Part shown: positions 7,939 to 16,566 of the stretch, one piece after another
How the letters are laid out: each line of letters begins with the position of its first letter
Numbering within the stretch: position 1 is the stretch's first letter
Assembly (NCBI RefSeq): GCF_043194755.1
Contig: NZ_JBAFVV010000001.1
Direction: 5' to 3' (one strand)
Length of the DNA stretch: 64,000 nt
DNA from: Xanthobacter autotrophicus_G
Lineage (GTDB): Bacteria; Pseudomonadota; Alphaproteobacteria; Rhizobiales; Xanthobacteraceae
Notes under the pieces: model-generated
The model's input: only the letters and a program-made list of their open reading frames with translations
Databases searched by the model: none
What the model was told of the DNA's origin: nothing
Translations under genes and position numbers: made by a program

Positions 7939-8871
7939 CTATTCCTCGCCGAAGAAGTCCTCGTCCAACCGCTTGAAGTCGACGGTGCGATAGCTACGGA
8001 CGCCGACGCCGTGTTCGATCATCAGGTCGGCCAGCTCCTGCCCGTCGATCAGGATGATCCTTTGGGCCAGATGCCTGACGTAGTCGCGCGCCGGCTGGCT
8101 GAAGGTGGAGGTGGTGACGAAGACGCCCTTGGTGGCGCCGAGGCCAACGAGACTTCCGACAAAGCCATTCACATCCGGGCGGCCGATGGCACTGCCGGGC
8201 GCGTAGCGCTTGGCCTGAACATAGATCCGATCGAGGCCGAGGCGATCCTCGTTAACGATGCCATCGACACCGCCGTCGCCGGAGCGGCCGAGCTGTGCGG
8301 CGGCGTCCTTATGGCTGCCGCCATAGCCCATGGCCACCAGGAGATCGACGATCAGCTGCTCGAAAAAGGCCGGGCTGTTGGCGAGGATGCGCTGAAGCAG
8401 CTCGTCGCGGAGTGCCGCCGTCAGTGCTGCGTGGGCGGCGTCGATCTGCTCTTCCGGTGTGGTCGGGGGAGGGGCGGCCGTGTCGACGGGCGTCGTGCCG
8501 CCGGTGTCCTGTTCGGCCGCGGTACTTTCATTTCTGTAGAATTCGCGGAACTCCGGCTCTTGCATCAGCAGCGCCACGTCGATGCGCTCCGGCGATGTCG
8601 CCAGCAGCGCCTTGCCCTTTTCGCTCGCCAGAAAGCGGCCCCGCGCGGGCGAGGTGATCAGACCCGCCTTGCTCATGTAGAATTTCGCCCAGTGGACGCG
8701 ATTGTGCAGCACACGCTGGCGGCCGCTCGGCAGAAGCTCTTCACGCTCGGCCTCACTCAGCCCGAAAGCGTCGGCAATCCGCTCCGCCACGTCGGCCACG
8801 CGTGTCTCGCCCTCGGCGGCGAAGCGCAGGACAGGGAGCATGAGGGTCTGGTAATCGGGGATCGGGCTCAT
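7939..8871 (-). CDS. mrr: Mrr-type restriction endonuclease
   Basis: A 310-aa Mrr-family protein. The N-terminal winged-helix Mrr_N domain (about 1-115) opens with PDYQTLMLPVLRFAAEG. An acidic/Pro-rich linker follows, then a C-terminal PD-(D/E)xK-like Mrr_cat domain with FFEQLIVDLLVAMGYGG, GDGGVDGI (Asp203) and VQAKRY (Gln219-Ala-Lys221), the Mrr variant of the catalytic motif. E. coli Mrr cleaves DNA with foreign adenine or cytosine methylation. The ATG overlaps the stop of the preceding small gene (ATGA), which itself overlaps hsdS, so it is translationally chained to the type I system. Confidence 0.92.
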   Translation of the reverse strand: MSPIPDYQTLMLPVLRFAAEGETRVADVAERIADAFGLSEAEREELLPSGRQRVLHNRVHWAKFYMSKAGLITSPARGRFLASEKGKALLATSPERIDVALLMQEPEFREFYRNESTAAEQDTGGTTPVDTAAPPPTTPEEQIDAAHAALTAALRDELLQRILANSPAFFEQLIVDLLVAMGYGGSHKDAAAQLGRSGDGGVDGIVNEDRLGLDRIYVQAKRYAPGSAIGRPDVNGFVGSLVGLGATKGVFVTTSTFSQPARDYVRHLAQRIILIDGQELADLMIEHGVGVRSYRTVDFKRLDEDFFGEE

Positions 8872-9215
8872 GCCGCAATCACCCGTCCTGCTGTCGTCCG
8901 GAGGGACAGGCGGAGATGGTAGGGCGTGACTTGCTCGAAGCGCACCACATCGCCCGGCTCTGCCCCGGTGTGCTTGAAGAACTCGCGCACGAATGTCCGG
9001 TTCTGGAAGAAGGTTCGCGGCCGGCCGCTCGCGTGCGTCGGGACAAAGGTGTCAATGTGCCCGGTTCTGAACTCCAGGTGCATCAGGCGCCGCGCCGGCG
9101 CCCGGGCATTCGTGCCGCCGAACACATCGGGCGGAAGCTTGCGGTAGAAGGACGTGATGTAGATGTGGGAAAATTTGAGATTGGCGTCGGTCAGTTTGCT
9201 CTCGTAAACCGTCAT
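8868..9215 (-). CDS. Small protein, possible B3/EcoRII-N-like DNA-binding domain
   Basis: A 115-aa protein between hsdS and mrr, with 4-nt start/stop overlaps on both sides. The C-terminal part (FFQNRTFVREFFKHTGAEPG, then DVVRFEQVTPYHLRLSL) resembles the DNA-binding pseudobarrel of B3 and EcoRII-N domains, with the typical Pro-Gly-Asp turn. No catalytic motif is visible. The position suggests it recognises DNA for, or regulates, the Mrr protein or the type I complex. The fold call is pattern-based and uncertain; a small uncharacterised restriction-associated protein is the safe description. Confidence 0.6.
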   Translation of the reverse strand: MTVYESKLTDANLKFSHIYITSFYRKLPPDVFGGTNARAPARRLMHLEFRTGHIDTFVPTHASGRPRTFFQNRTFVREFFKHTGAEPGDVVRFEQVTPYHLRLSLRTTAGRVIAA

Positions 9216-10531
9216 GCCTTCGCTCCCCGCCCGCGCTTCACCTTCGGCGCCGCCGCGCGCTCGGCGCGGATGCGGGCCAGCAGACGCTCGGCGGGCTCAT
9301 CGTTCTCGTCCTGGGGCACCAGCTCGCCGCGGAAGGCCTTGGCGAGGATCGCCTCGTCCAGCTTGTCCACCAGCGCCAGAGCGCGCTTCGCCTGCTCCGC
9401 CAACCGGTCGATCCTGGCGAAGGCGGCTTCGATGCGGCGGACGATTGCGTGTTGTTCTTCGAGGGTGGGGAGCGCGAGCTTGATTGCTCGTATCATCGAA
9501 ACATTCAGTGTTTTCCTTGCAACTTCTCGCGCATCTCCCGAAAAGCCCTCTTGGCAGTCGCGTGCCTGTAAACGCAATGTAAGCCAATCAGGGTCGACGA
9601 TACTCCGCTTTGGTCGAATTCGTGCAACTGCCCGAGCAATATTGGCGGGCCCATTCATTCCTTCCACAAGCGCGATACGGCCAATTGTTCCCACCACGGA
9701 AAGGAGGATATCTCCGTTCTGAATACGGGCATTTGAAAACTGCTGGTCAATTGAGGACTCGATCCTACGCAGTTGCCCCCATACCACCCGGCCACCAACA
9801 AGATCGCACACCCTTACAAGCGGAACCCCGACATCTCTGATCGTGCCGGGCTGCAGGACGCCATATCGTATTGGCGCGTCTGCCTCGACCAGCTCAACGA
9901 GGCGCACGGGCCTGCCCTTGCAATGGATAAACGCCTTGCTGAGCACGGCCTGCTTGTAGCGGGAGACGAGGGTTTCAATGCGGGCGAGTTCGGTGCGGGC
10001 GCGGGCGGATTTCGCGTTCAGCGCACCCAGCTTGGCCACGATGCGCTTTTGCTCGGCCAGGGGTGGAAGGGGGAGCGCCGTAGTTTCCAAAAAGTGTCTG
10101 GGTACACGGCGCTGACCTACCGCTCCGGTCATAGAGCGTTCCGCCGTCTGTCTGTAGCTTTGACGGCGCAGGAAACGCCACACAAAATCGGGCTGCACAG
10201 CGCCTTTGGCGCGTAAAACATGAAACTCCGTTGAGCCGCAAGCCATGCCGTTGACCAGGTCTCGCGCAACAGCGATTTTCCCATTCTCCATGCATGGCGT
10301 GATCTTTGCAAAAATCACATCGTGATCCGCAAAATGGGTGTAGCCCTTCCAAATATCCGAAAGCGGTCGCACGTTTGACTTGTCGACGATCGTTCCTGTC
10401 TCATCGTCCACTGCAGGCATGGGTACGAAGCTTACCTTCAGAGATCGATCTGTTTCGGGATCGTGCTTGGGGTTGAACTCGCAAATATCTTCAAGCGTCA
10501 CCTCAACCCACCCCTTCGGTAGCGCGCTCAT
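9212..10531 (-). CDS. hsdS: Type I restriction-modification specificity subunit HsdS
   Basis: A 439-aa HsdS. Two target-recognition domains of about 150 residues start with LPKGWVEVTLEDICEFNPKH and, in the middle, with IRYGVLQPGTIRDVGVPLVR. Each is followed by a conserved helical spacer: LPPLAEQKRIVAKLGALNAK, and LPTLEEQHAIVRRIEAAFAR. Both spacers and both domains are present, so it looks full length. It directs the HsdM2S methyltransferase and the HsdR2M2S restriction complex to a bipartite site. The ATG overlaps the hsdM stop, and its stop overlaps the next small gene. Confidence 0.95.
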   Translation of the reverse strand: MSALPKGWVEVTLEDICEFNPKHDPETDRSLKVSFVPMPAVDDETGTIVDKSNVRPLSDIWKGYTHFADHDVIFAKITPCMENGKIAVARDLVNGMACGSTEFHVLRAKGAVQPDFVWRFLRRQSYRQTAERSMTGAVGQRRVPRHFLETTALPLPPLAEQKRIVAKLGALNAKSARARTELARIETLVSRYKQAVLSKAFIHCKGRPVRLVELVEADAPIRYGVLQPGTIRDVGVPLVRVCDLVGGRVVWGQLRRIESSIDQQFSNARIQNGDILLSVVGTIGRIALVEGMNGPANIARAVARIRPKRSIVDPDWLTLRLQARDCQEGFSGDAREVARKTLNVSMIRAIKLALPTLEEQHAIVRRIEAAFARIDRLAEQAKRALALVDKLDEAILAKAFRGELVPQDENDEPAERLLARIRAERAAAPKVKRGRGAKA

Positions 10532-12060
10532 TCCGCCGCCTCCGGCTGCTCATCCGCCAGCTCCGCCATCAGCGCCTCGATCTCCAGCGTCGCGGCCTGC
10601 AGATGGCCGAGGATGGTGGCGGCGATGTCGTCGGGCTCGGTGAGGCCGTCTTCCGCTTCGTCCTCCGCCTCGCGCAGCCAGGAGATGTCGAGATTGTCGC
10701 CACGGGTGGCGATGTCCGCGCGGGTGAATTTGCGCCAGCGGCCGGCCTCGCCTTCATCCGGGCCGCGCTCGGCGCCATAGGGGCTTTTGCCGAAGGCCTG
10801 CTCGAAGCCTTCGAAATGGGCCGCCGTCAGCGGCGTGGTCTTGCCGAAACGCGGCATCTGGGCGCGCAGGTCGTAGATCCAGACGGCCTTGGTGTTGCCG
10901 GTCTCGGTCTTGCCGCGGGTCAGGAAGATGACGTTGGTCTTGACGCCCTGGGCATAAAAAATGCCGGTGGGCAGGCGCAGGATGGTGTGCAGGTCGCACC
11001 AGTCCATCATCATCTGGCGCAACTGCCTGCCGCGCCCGTCTTCAAACAGCACATTGTCCGGCACCACGATGGCGGCGCGGCCACCGGGCCGCAGCGCGCG
11101 GATGCAGTGTTCCACAAAGGGAAGCTGGTAGGACGATACGGTGGCGGTGACGGAGAGGTCGTCGCGCGTCGGCGGGCCACCGGCCGGGCCGAAGGGCGGG
11201 TTGGTGAGGATGAGATCGGCGCGGCCAAGCTCCTTGCCCTTGTCGGAGAGGGTATCGCCGAGATCGATGTGGTCGTTCTCCAGATCGTGCAGATAGAGGT
11301 TCATCAGCAGCAGGCGCAGCGTGCCCGCCACATTCTCCATGCCGTGGAAGGCGTTACGCTTCTGCCAGGCGCCGCTATCGGGAAGATCGAAATAGCCGTC
11401 CGTGCGGGCCTTCATGTCGCGGTCGGCGGCAATCAGAAAGCCGCCGGTGCCGGCGGCGGGGTCCTGGATCACCTCGCCGGGCTTGGGCCGCATGAGGCGC
11501 ACCATCACGTCGATCAGCACGCGGGGCGTGAAATATTGTCCGGCGCCGCGCTTGGTCTCCTCGGCGTTCTTCTGCAGCAGGCCTTCATAGAGATCGCCGA
11601 ACTGGTCGCGCTCCTCGGAGAACCAGTCCAGCTCATCGATGGCGGAGACCAACGTGGCGAGATTCTGCGGCTCGCGGATGATGGTGGCGGCGCTGTCGAA
11701 AATCTTCTGCACCATGTCCGGCAGCGGCCGCGCATCGGCATAGCGCTTGCGCTCGTCAGGCGTCGCGTTCTCGCCTGGCGGCCGCACCAGGGCATCGTCC
11801 TTGCCAAGGCGGGTGCTGGTGGTCCCGAGGGTGACGAGAACGTTGCGATAATGCTCCAGCTTGGCGAGGCCGTTCGCCGCCGCCAGATCCGCCCAGCGCA
11901 GACCCTTCGGCAGGCTGCCCGTCTCGCGGTTGCGCTCGGCCATCATCTTCAGGAACAGCAGATAGGTCAGCTCGGTGACATATTGCTGGTAGGTGATGCC
12001 ATCCTTGCGCAAGACCGTGCAGAGGCGCCAGAGTTTCTGGACGATGGCATTGGCGTTCAT
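10528..12060 (-). CDS. hsdM: Type I restriction-modification methyltransferase subunit HsdM
   Basis: A 510-aa N6-adenine methyltransferase. An N-terminal HsdM helical domain (MNANAIVQKLWRLCTVLRKD) precedes the SAM-binding motif I DPAAGTGGFLIAA near residue 200 and the catalytic NPPFG near residue 290. A C-terminal helical tail contacts HsdS. It modifies host DNA and is part of the restriction complex. It lies 78 bp downstream of hsdR and overlaps hsdS by 4 nt. No frameshift or loss of motif is visible, so it should be active. Confidence 0.96.
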   Translation of the reverse strand: MNANAIVQKLWRLCTVLRKDGITYQQYVTELTYLLFLKMMAERNRETGSLPKGLRWADLAAANGLAKLEHYRNVLVTLGTTSTRLGKDDALVRPPGENATPDERKRYADARPLPDMVQKIFDSAATIIREPQNLATLVSAIDELDWFSEERDQFGDLYEGLLQKNAEETKRGAGQYFTPRVLIDVMVRLMRPKPGEVIQDPAAGTGGFLIAADRDMKARTDGYFDLPDSGAWQKRNAFHGMENVAGTLRLLLMNLYLHDLENDHIDLGDTLSDKGKELGRADLILTNPPFGPAGGPPTRDDLSVTATVSSYQLPFVEHCIRALRPGGRAAIVVPDNVLFEDGRGRQLRQMMMDWCDLHTILRLPTGIFYAQGVKTNVIFLTRGKTETGNTKAVWIYDLRAQMPRFGKTTPLTAAHFEGFEQAFGKSPYGAERGPDEGEAGRWRKFTRADIATRGDNLDISWLREAEDEAEDGLTEPDDIAATILGHLQAATLEIEALMAELADEQPEAAE

Positions 12061-12138
12061 GGCATGAGTCTCTGAGGATCAGGAATCGTGACTGCGCTTG
12101 TAGCGGGCGCAGGGTCTTGGTCAATGCGCATCGGTCCT

Positions 12139-15100
12139 TCAGGCGGCGGGCGGCGCCCAGATGGCCTCGTTGAAGGCATGCAGCACCTCGTCGAGCGCGC
12201 CATCAAACTCCTGCGAGATGCGCTGGAAGCCGCCCTTGTCGGCGAACGCGCCCTGATCGAGCAGGGTCGGGTCGGCCACGGGCTTGTCCTTGAGCGCGCG
12301 GCCGATGCGGCGCAGCCAGTCCTTCTGTTTGCTGGTCCAGGGGCGCGAGGCCTCGATCTTGCCGATCGCATGGTCCACGCGGGTGGCATAGGGGATCAGC
12401 GGATCGCCGAGCGCGGCCTGGCGGACGAAGCCGATGATATGGGCGGCAATATCCGCGTTGCGGGCGCGGCCATAGGCGGCGCGCAGCATGGCTTCGGAAT
12501 AGTTCCTCTCGTCCAGCAGGCCCGCCAGCTCCGACAGTTCCTTGCGGGTGAGATCGCGCGGGCGCTGGGTGACGGCGATGAGCGCCGGCAGCCGGTTCAT
12601 GTTTTCGCGCACGAAGCGCTCGAAACCGGTGATGTAATCCTCCGGCGTCGTGTTCTTGCCGAAGATCTCCTCGATGCGGAGCAACTCGTCCTCATGGCTG
12701 GAGATGACCACGCCATCGCTCCTGTCCGTGCGCAGCGGGCGGCGCTCCAGCAGCTCCACGGCGCGTGGGTGAGCGGCGAGCCACGCCTGAAGCTCGGCTC
12801 CGGAGCGGGTGGAAAGGCGCTGCAGGGCCATGTCGGGGTTCTCGCCCGTATGGCGCTCGAAGCTGTCGCGGGTCTCGGCATCCATGCGCTTCACCATGGC
12901 CCGCATGCGCACGATCACCTGGCCCGCGACCCAGCTCTTGTCCGCCTCCGTCTGCGCCTTCTGCAGATCGCCCACCAACTCGCCGAGCGAGATGTCGGGC
13001 TTCACGACGACCGGGCGCATATCGGTCATCTCCTGGAGCTCGGCATAGAGATCGACGGCATCGAAGATGCGGAAATGCTCCTTGCCAATCTCCGGGCACA
13101 GCCGCGTGGCGCGACCGATCATCTGGTCATAGAGGATGCGGCTCTTCACCCGGCGAACGAAAACGAGATTGCAGATGGCGGGCACATCGACGCCGGTGGT
13201 CAGAAGATCCACGGTCACGACATATTTCGGATAGGGGTCGTTCTTGAACCTCAGGATCAGGTCGTCGGCGTTTTCGACACGGCCGGTGATCTTCAGCACC
13301 ATGCCATGGGGAACCGCCTCCGCGCCGTATTCCTCCTGCAGCTCCTCGATCAGCAGGCGCACGATGTCGTCGGCGTGCGTGTCGCGGGCGGCGAAGGTCA
13401 GCGTCTTGCCAGGCTTCGAGGGCGGGATCTCGGTGGCAATCGCCCGGCAGACGATGCGGTTGAAGGCCTCCGAATAAACGCGCCTGTTGAAATCGGCGAG
13501 GTCGTAATCCAGCGAGACATCGTCGGGCAGATCGAAGAGATCGATCTGCCCGGTCCGGCGGTCGATGATCTCGACCTCCTCGCCGCCAACGAAGTGGATG
13601 CCCGCTTCCGAGAGCGCCGTGGTGATGCGCTTCGGCGGCAGGTGGTCGTTGAGATAGCCTTCGACGACGGCCTGGCGATAGCCATAGTGGAAGACAGGGG
13701 GGCCGAAGATCTCGCGGGTGTGGAGCGCGGGTGTCGCCGTCAGCGCGACCTTCACGGCATCGAAATAATCGAGGATCTGGCGGTAAGCGGACTGATAATC
13801 GTCCATGTTGCGAAAGCCGATGTCGCTTTCGCGCAGCTCCGCATCCAGCGTGTAGCCGCGATGGGCCTCGTCCACGATGATGCAGTCGAAGGTGCCGGGC
13901 GAGGGCCGCTTGGCCGGGTCCGGCTCGTTCAGGATACGGGCGATGAGCGACTGGACGGTGGCGACCTGCACCTGGTCCTCGTCCTCCGGCAGCTTCTGCT
14001 CCAGCCCCGCCACCTTGTAGATCTGGGCGAAGTTCAGCATGCCCTCGATCTCGGTGGTCTCCAGGGCGTCGGTCGTCTGCTTGCCGAGTGCCTTGCGGTC
14101 GACGAGGAACAGGATGCGGCGGAAGCGCTTGTGTTTCAGCAGGCGATACATCAGCGCAATCGCCGTGCGCGTCTTGCCCGTGCCGGTCGCCATGGACACG
14201 AGAATGTCGCGCTGGCCCGTGACCACCGCTTTTTCGATCGCCGCGATCGCGTCTTCCTGGTAGGGGCGCATCCTGCCCTTGCCGAAGCTCTCCTCGGCGA
14301 GGTCTTGCGCGGCGGTGTCGACATCGGTTGCGAGCTTGTCCAGCAGGTCCTTCGGCGAGAACCAGCTCGTCATGGCGATGGCGCGGTTCGTCTGCCGGCG
14401 CACATCTCGATACCAGATGCCGGATTTGGTCAGCCACTGGCGCACATAGGGCCGTCCGTTGGTGGCGAAGACGAAGGGCACGCGGAAGGGATCATCCAGA
14501 CCATGTTTCCAGGGGCCGTGCGGGCAGGCTTGCTCCGGCGCCAGCAGAAGGGTGCGGGCGTAGCGTTCGGCCTGCTGGAGCGTGGACGGCACATCGACGC
14601 TCTCGCGCTTCGCCTCGATGACCCCGACGCAGGTGAGGCCGACGAAGAGGGCGTAATCCGCGCGGCCGTTTTCGCAGGGCCATTCGGCGATCGCGAGGTT
14701 GCGGCCTTCTTCCGGCCGTGCCTCCTTCTGGTAGGTCAAGCCGTCGCTGTCGGCCTCCCAGCCGGCGTCAACAAGCTGGATGTCGATCAGGCGGCGGGTC
14801 TGACGCTCGTCGAGCTCCAGCCGGCTGGCGGCCTGGAGGCCGGCCTGCTTGAACTGCATCCGCAGTTGTTCGGGCTGGGCCTCGGCGGCCTTCTGCAGTT
14901 CGGCGAGCTTGCGCGAGAGCGCGGCCTGATTGGCCTCCATTTCGACGGCGGCCTGTTCCCAAACCGCGCTATCGGCTGCCGCCTGCCTCGCCAACTCTTC
15001 GGCTGCGGCCCGGGCCTTGGCGAGCTCGTCGGCTGAGGCATGGGCGGCCGCGAGCTTGTCTTCGGCTTCACGGACCTGGGCGCGCAGTGCTGCAAGCTCT

Positions 15101-15540
15101 GCCAGTGTCCCCTGGTCGATCTCGGCTGAGGCTCTGGGCGGCACGAACGGGCCTGGCTTGAAATTCGGATCACGCCCGTAGGTGCGACGATACCAGACGC
15201 CAAGGGCGCAGCAGAATTTGAGCGCCGCCAGAGCCTCCGCCGGTGAGCCCGCCAAGCTATGGGTTGCCGCGTTGCCACTTTTGCGGACAGCATGGAAAAC
15301 GTCCGTGACTTCCCGCGGCAAGACCTGCTGCGCTGCCAGTCGCCGCAGGAGATCATGCGTGGTCTCGCGCGCCGCCGGATCATAAACGCCGGAAAGCGCC
15401 GCGATCTCCTTGACCATGTACTCGCCGAACTGGCGGCTTTTGATCAGGGATGTGTTGGCGTCTTCAGCAAAGAAGCGCTCGGCCAGAATGCCGAGGCGAT
15501 GCAGCTCCGGGCTGATCTCCCGGAGATGGTCGAAGTTCAC
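12139..15540 (-). CDS. hsdR: Type I restriction endonuclease subunit HsdR
   Basis: About 1,133 aa. An N-terminal DUF4145-like helical domain starts NFDHLREISPELHRLGILAE; an Ala/Glu-rich coiled coil (about 170-270) follows. The nuclease domain has RADYALFVG and VIEAKRES near residues 295-310. The SF2 motor has Walker A MATGTGKT near 450, DEAH near 557 and motif VI QMIGRATR near 807. It translocates and cleaves unmodified DNA. I take the GTG at 15540: homology-like sequence begins there, and the 60 codons open upstream run antisense to an IS3 transposase fragment. No strong Shine-Dalgarno is seen, so the start is not certain. Confidence 0.93.
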   Translation of the reverse strand: MNFDHLREISPELHRLGILAERFFAEDANTSLIKSRQFGEYMVKEIAALSGVYDPAARETTHDLLRRLAAQQVLPREVTDVFHAVRKSGNAATHSLAGSPAEALAALKFCCALGVWYRRTYGRDPNFKPGPFVPPRASAEIDQGTLAELAALRAQVREAEDKLAAAHASADELAKARAAAEELARQAAADSAVWEQAAVEMEANQAALSRKLAELQKAAEAQPEQLRMQFKQAGLQAASRLELDERQTRRLIDIQLVDAGWEADSDGLTYQKEARPEEGRNLAIAEWPCENGRADYALFVGLTCVGVIEAKRESVDVPSTLQQAERYARTLLLAPEQACPHGPWKHGLDDPFRVPFVFATNGRPYVRQWLTKSGIWYRDVRRQTNRAIAMTSWFSPKDLLDKLATDVDTAAQDLAEESFGKGRMRPYQEDAIAAIEKAVVTGQRDILVSMATGTGKTRTAIALMYRLLKHKRFRRILFLVDRKALGKQTTDALETTEIEGMLNFAQIYKVAGLEQKLPEDEDQVQVATVQSLIARILNEPDPAKRPSPGTFDCIIVDEAHRGYTLDAELRESDIGFRNMDDYQSAYRQILDYFDAVKVALTATPALHTREIFGPPVFHYGYRQAVVEGYLNDHLPPKRITTALSEAGIHFVGGEEVEIIDRRTGQIDLFDLPDDVSLDYDLADFNRRVYSEAFNRIVCRAIATEIPPSKPGKTLTFAARDTHADDIVRLLIEELQEEYGAEAVPHGMVLKITGRVENADDLILRFKNDPYPKYVVTVDLLTTGVDVPAICNLVFVRRVKSRILYDQMIGRATRLCPEIGKEHFRIFDAVDLYAELQEMTDMRPVVVKPDISLGELVGDLQKAQTEADKSWVAGQVIVRMRAMVKRMDAETRDSFERHTGENPDMALQRLSTRSGAELQAWLAAHPRAVELLERRPLRTDRSDGVVISSHEDELLRIEEIFGKNTTPEDYITGFERFVRENMNRLPALIAVTQRPRDLTRKELSELAGLLDERNYSEAMLRAAYGRARNADIAAHIIGFVRQAALGDPLIPYATRVDHAIGKIEASRPWTSKQKDWLRRIGRALKDKPVADPTLLDQGAFADKGGFQRISQEFDGALDEVLHAFNEAIWAPPAA

Positions 15541-15642
15541 TGACAACGCTGCGCCCCAATCGTTTCTGGCGGATGAGGGTAGATAATTGATGTGATCCGC
15601 GCAAACTGGATTGGAGTTAGAAATTGCTGCGCTGTCATCCAT

Positions 15643-15778
15643 TGGCCCGGAAAGCCTACCGATAACGCCTCCATTGAGGCCTGCAATCGGCGCTTCCGAA
15701 GTGAATGCCTGAACATCCACTGGTTCCTGACGCTTGCCGGCGCGACCGAAAAGATGGAGGCGAGGGTCAGCCGAAGGG
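15643..15778 (+). mobile_element. IS3-family transposase (orfB) remnant
   Basis: A short piece of an integrase-core transposase: WPGKPTDNASIEACNRRFRS then ECLNIHWFLTLAGATEKMEA, the conserved C-terminal region of IS3-family OrfB including the last catalytic Glu. Homology begins abruptly and stops at the point where the family continues with a Trp/Tyr-rich segment, so both ends are lost. It lies antisense to, and just upstream of, hsdR. No intact terminal repeats were found. Confidence 0.8.
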
Positions 15779-15827
15779 CCAAACGCTATAACGTCGAATT
15801 GTGCGACGACGTCATCTGGTGTTCATT

Positions 15828-16448
15828 TTATTGTTCATGCTCCTGAAGTTGTGCGAGCAATTCCTGCATCGGATCGGTTGCGTCCTCGTCCTTCCGCGCA
15901 TGAACTGAGAATAATCCGAGGTGGCGCGCGAGTTTTTCGAGGGTGGAGAGCTTGTCCCAGATCTGCAGTGCAACCTTTCGCTCCAGCGTTCCGTCCCTCA
16001 GGTCGCGGGTCGTGATTTGCAGAAAGCGGATAGCCGCGCGGTCGTGGGGATTGATCTGGTTCAGAGGCTTGAGCTTGCCCGCCGCGTCAAAGAGCTGGCC
16101 GATATCCGCGAAGGCGATGCGGGCCAGTTCCTGCAGCACACGGGCCGCTTCCACCCCCGCCGCCTTTGCTCGGCGCTCCATCGACTCGGCGATCGCCTTT
16201 GCGATGTACGGTTTTGGCAGGTTCTCAGCACCAATCTGGCGCGCGGTGCGCTGGCTGCAGGAGCAGCCGACGTGGCAATGGAACACCGCCTTGCGGTGCT
16301 TGCCGACAGACACCGAAAGGGCAGGCGTGCGGCGATTGGGATGGGCAGGGCAGAAGCAGAGGCCGCCGCGGCCGGTCCAACGCCCGCCGAGAGCTTTGAC
16401 CATCTGGCGGGCATCGAGCCCGCCGCGGTGTATGTGGCGTTCAGTCAT
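15828..16448 (-). CDS. Chimeric phage protein: primase-type zinc finger fused to terminase small-subunit C-terminus
   Basis: A 206-aa frame. Residues 1-63 match the N-terminal zinc-binding domain of phage/plasmid primase-helicases: ALGGRWTGRGGLCFCPAHPN, with Cys/His pairs and a second FHCHVGCS. From about residue 64 the sequence is that of Terminase_2-type small subunits: TARQIGAENLPKPYIAKAIA, ARVLQELARIAFADIGQLFD, LWDKLS-like QIWDKLSTLEKLARHLGLF. Two unrelated phage genes have apparently been joined in frame by a deletion near 16255. The DNA-binding N-terminus of the terminase and the catalytic part of the primase are gone. The chosen ATG at 16448 overlaps the end of the AlpA remnant. Function doubtful. 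Confidence 0.7.
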   Translation of the reverse strand: MTERHIHRGGLDARQMVKALGGRWTGRGGLCFCPAHPNRRTPALSVSVGKHRKAVFHCHVGCSCSQRTARQIGAENLPKPYIAKAIAESMERRAKAAGVEAARVLQELARIAFADIGQLFDAAGKLKPLNQINPHDRAAIRFLQITTRDLRDGTLERKVALQIWDKLSTLEKLARHLGLFSVHARKDEDATDPMQELLAQLQEHEQ

Positions 16449-16566
16449 GGCGGCCACCCGAGACATGAGCAGCTTTCACGTTCTCGATTACGGCGATGAG
16501 CTGTGAGCGAGGCCAGCGCGACAGACGGCCCAGCTTCAACGGCTCCGGGATGGTGTGTCCGGGCAT
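16441..16566 (-). pseudogene. AlpA-family excisionase/regulator remnant
   Basis: Translation gives IPEPLKLGRLSRWPRSQLIA, then VIENVKAAHVSGGRHD and a stop at 16441-16443. This is the C-terminal half of an AlpA (HTH_17) winged-helix regulator, whose family reads FPxPxKLGxRxxRWxxSEL at this place. The N-terminal helix-turn-helix is missing and the integrase remnant runs into it. AlpA proteins control excision in P4-like satellites and integrative elements. Confidence 0.7.

Noticed and set aside
15541..15720. N-terminal extension of HsdR by 60 residues
   Set aside because: The stretch is antisense to the IS3 transposase fragment; HsdR-like sequence begins at the GTG at 15540.
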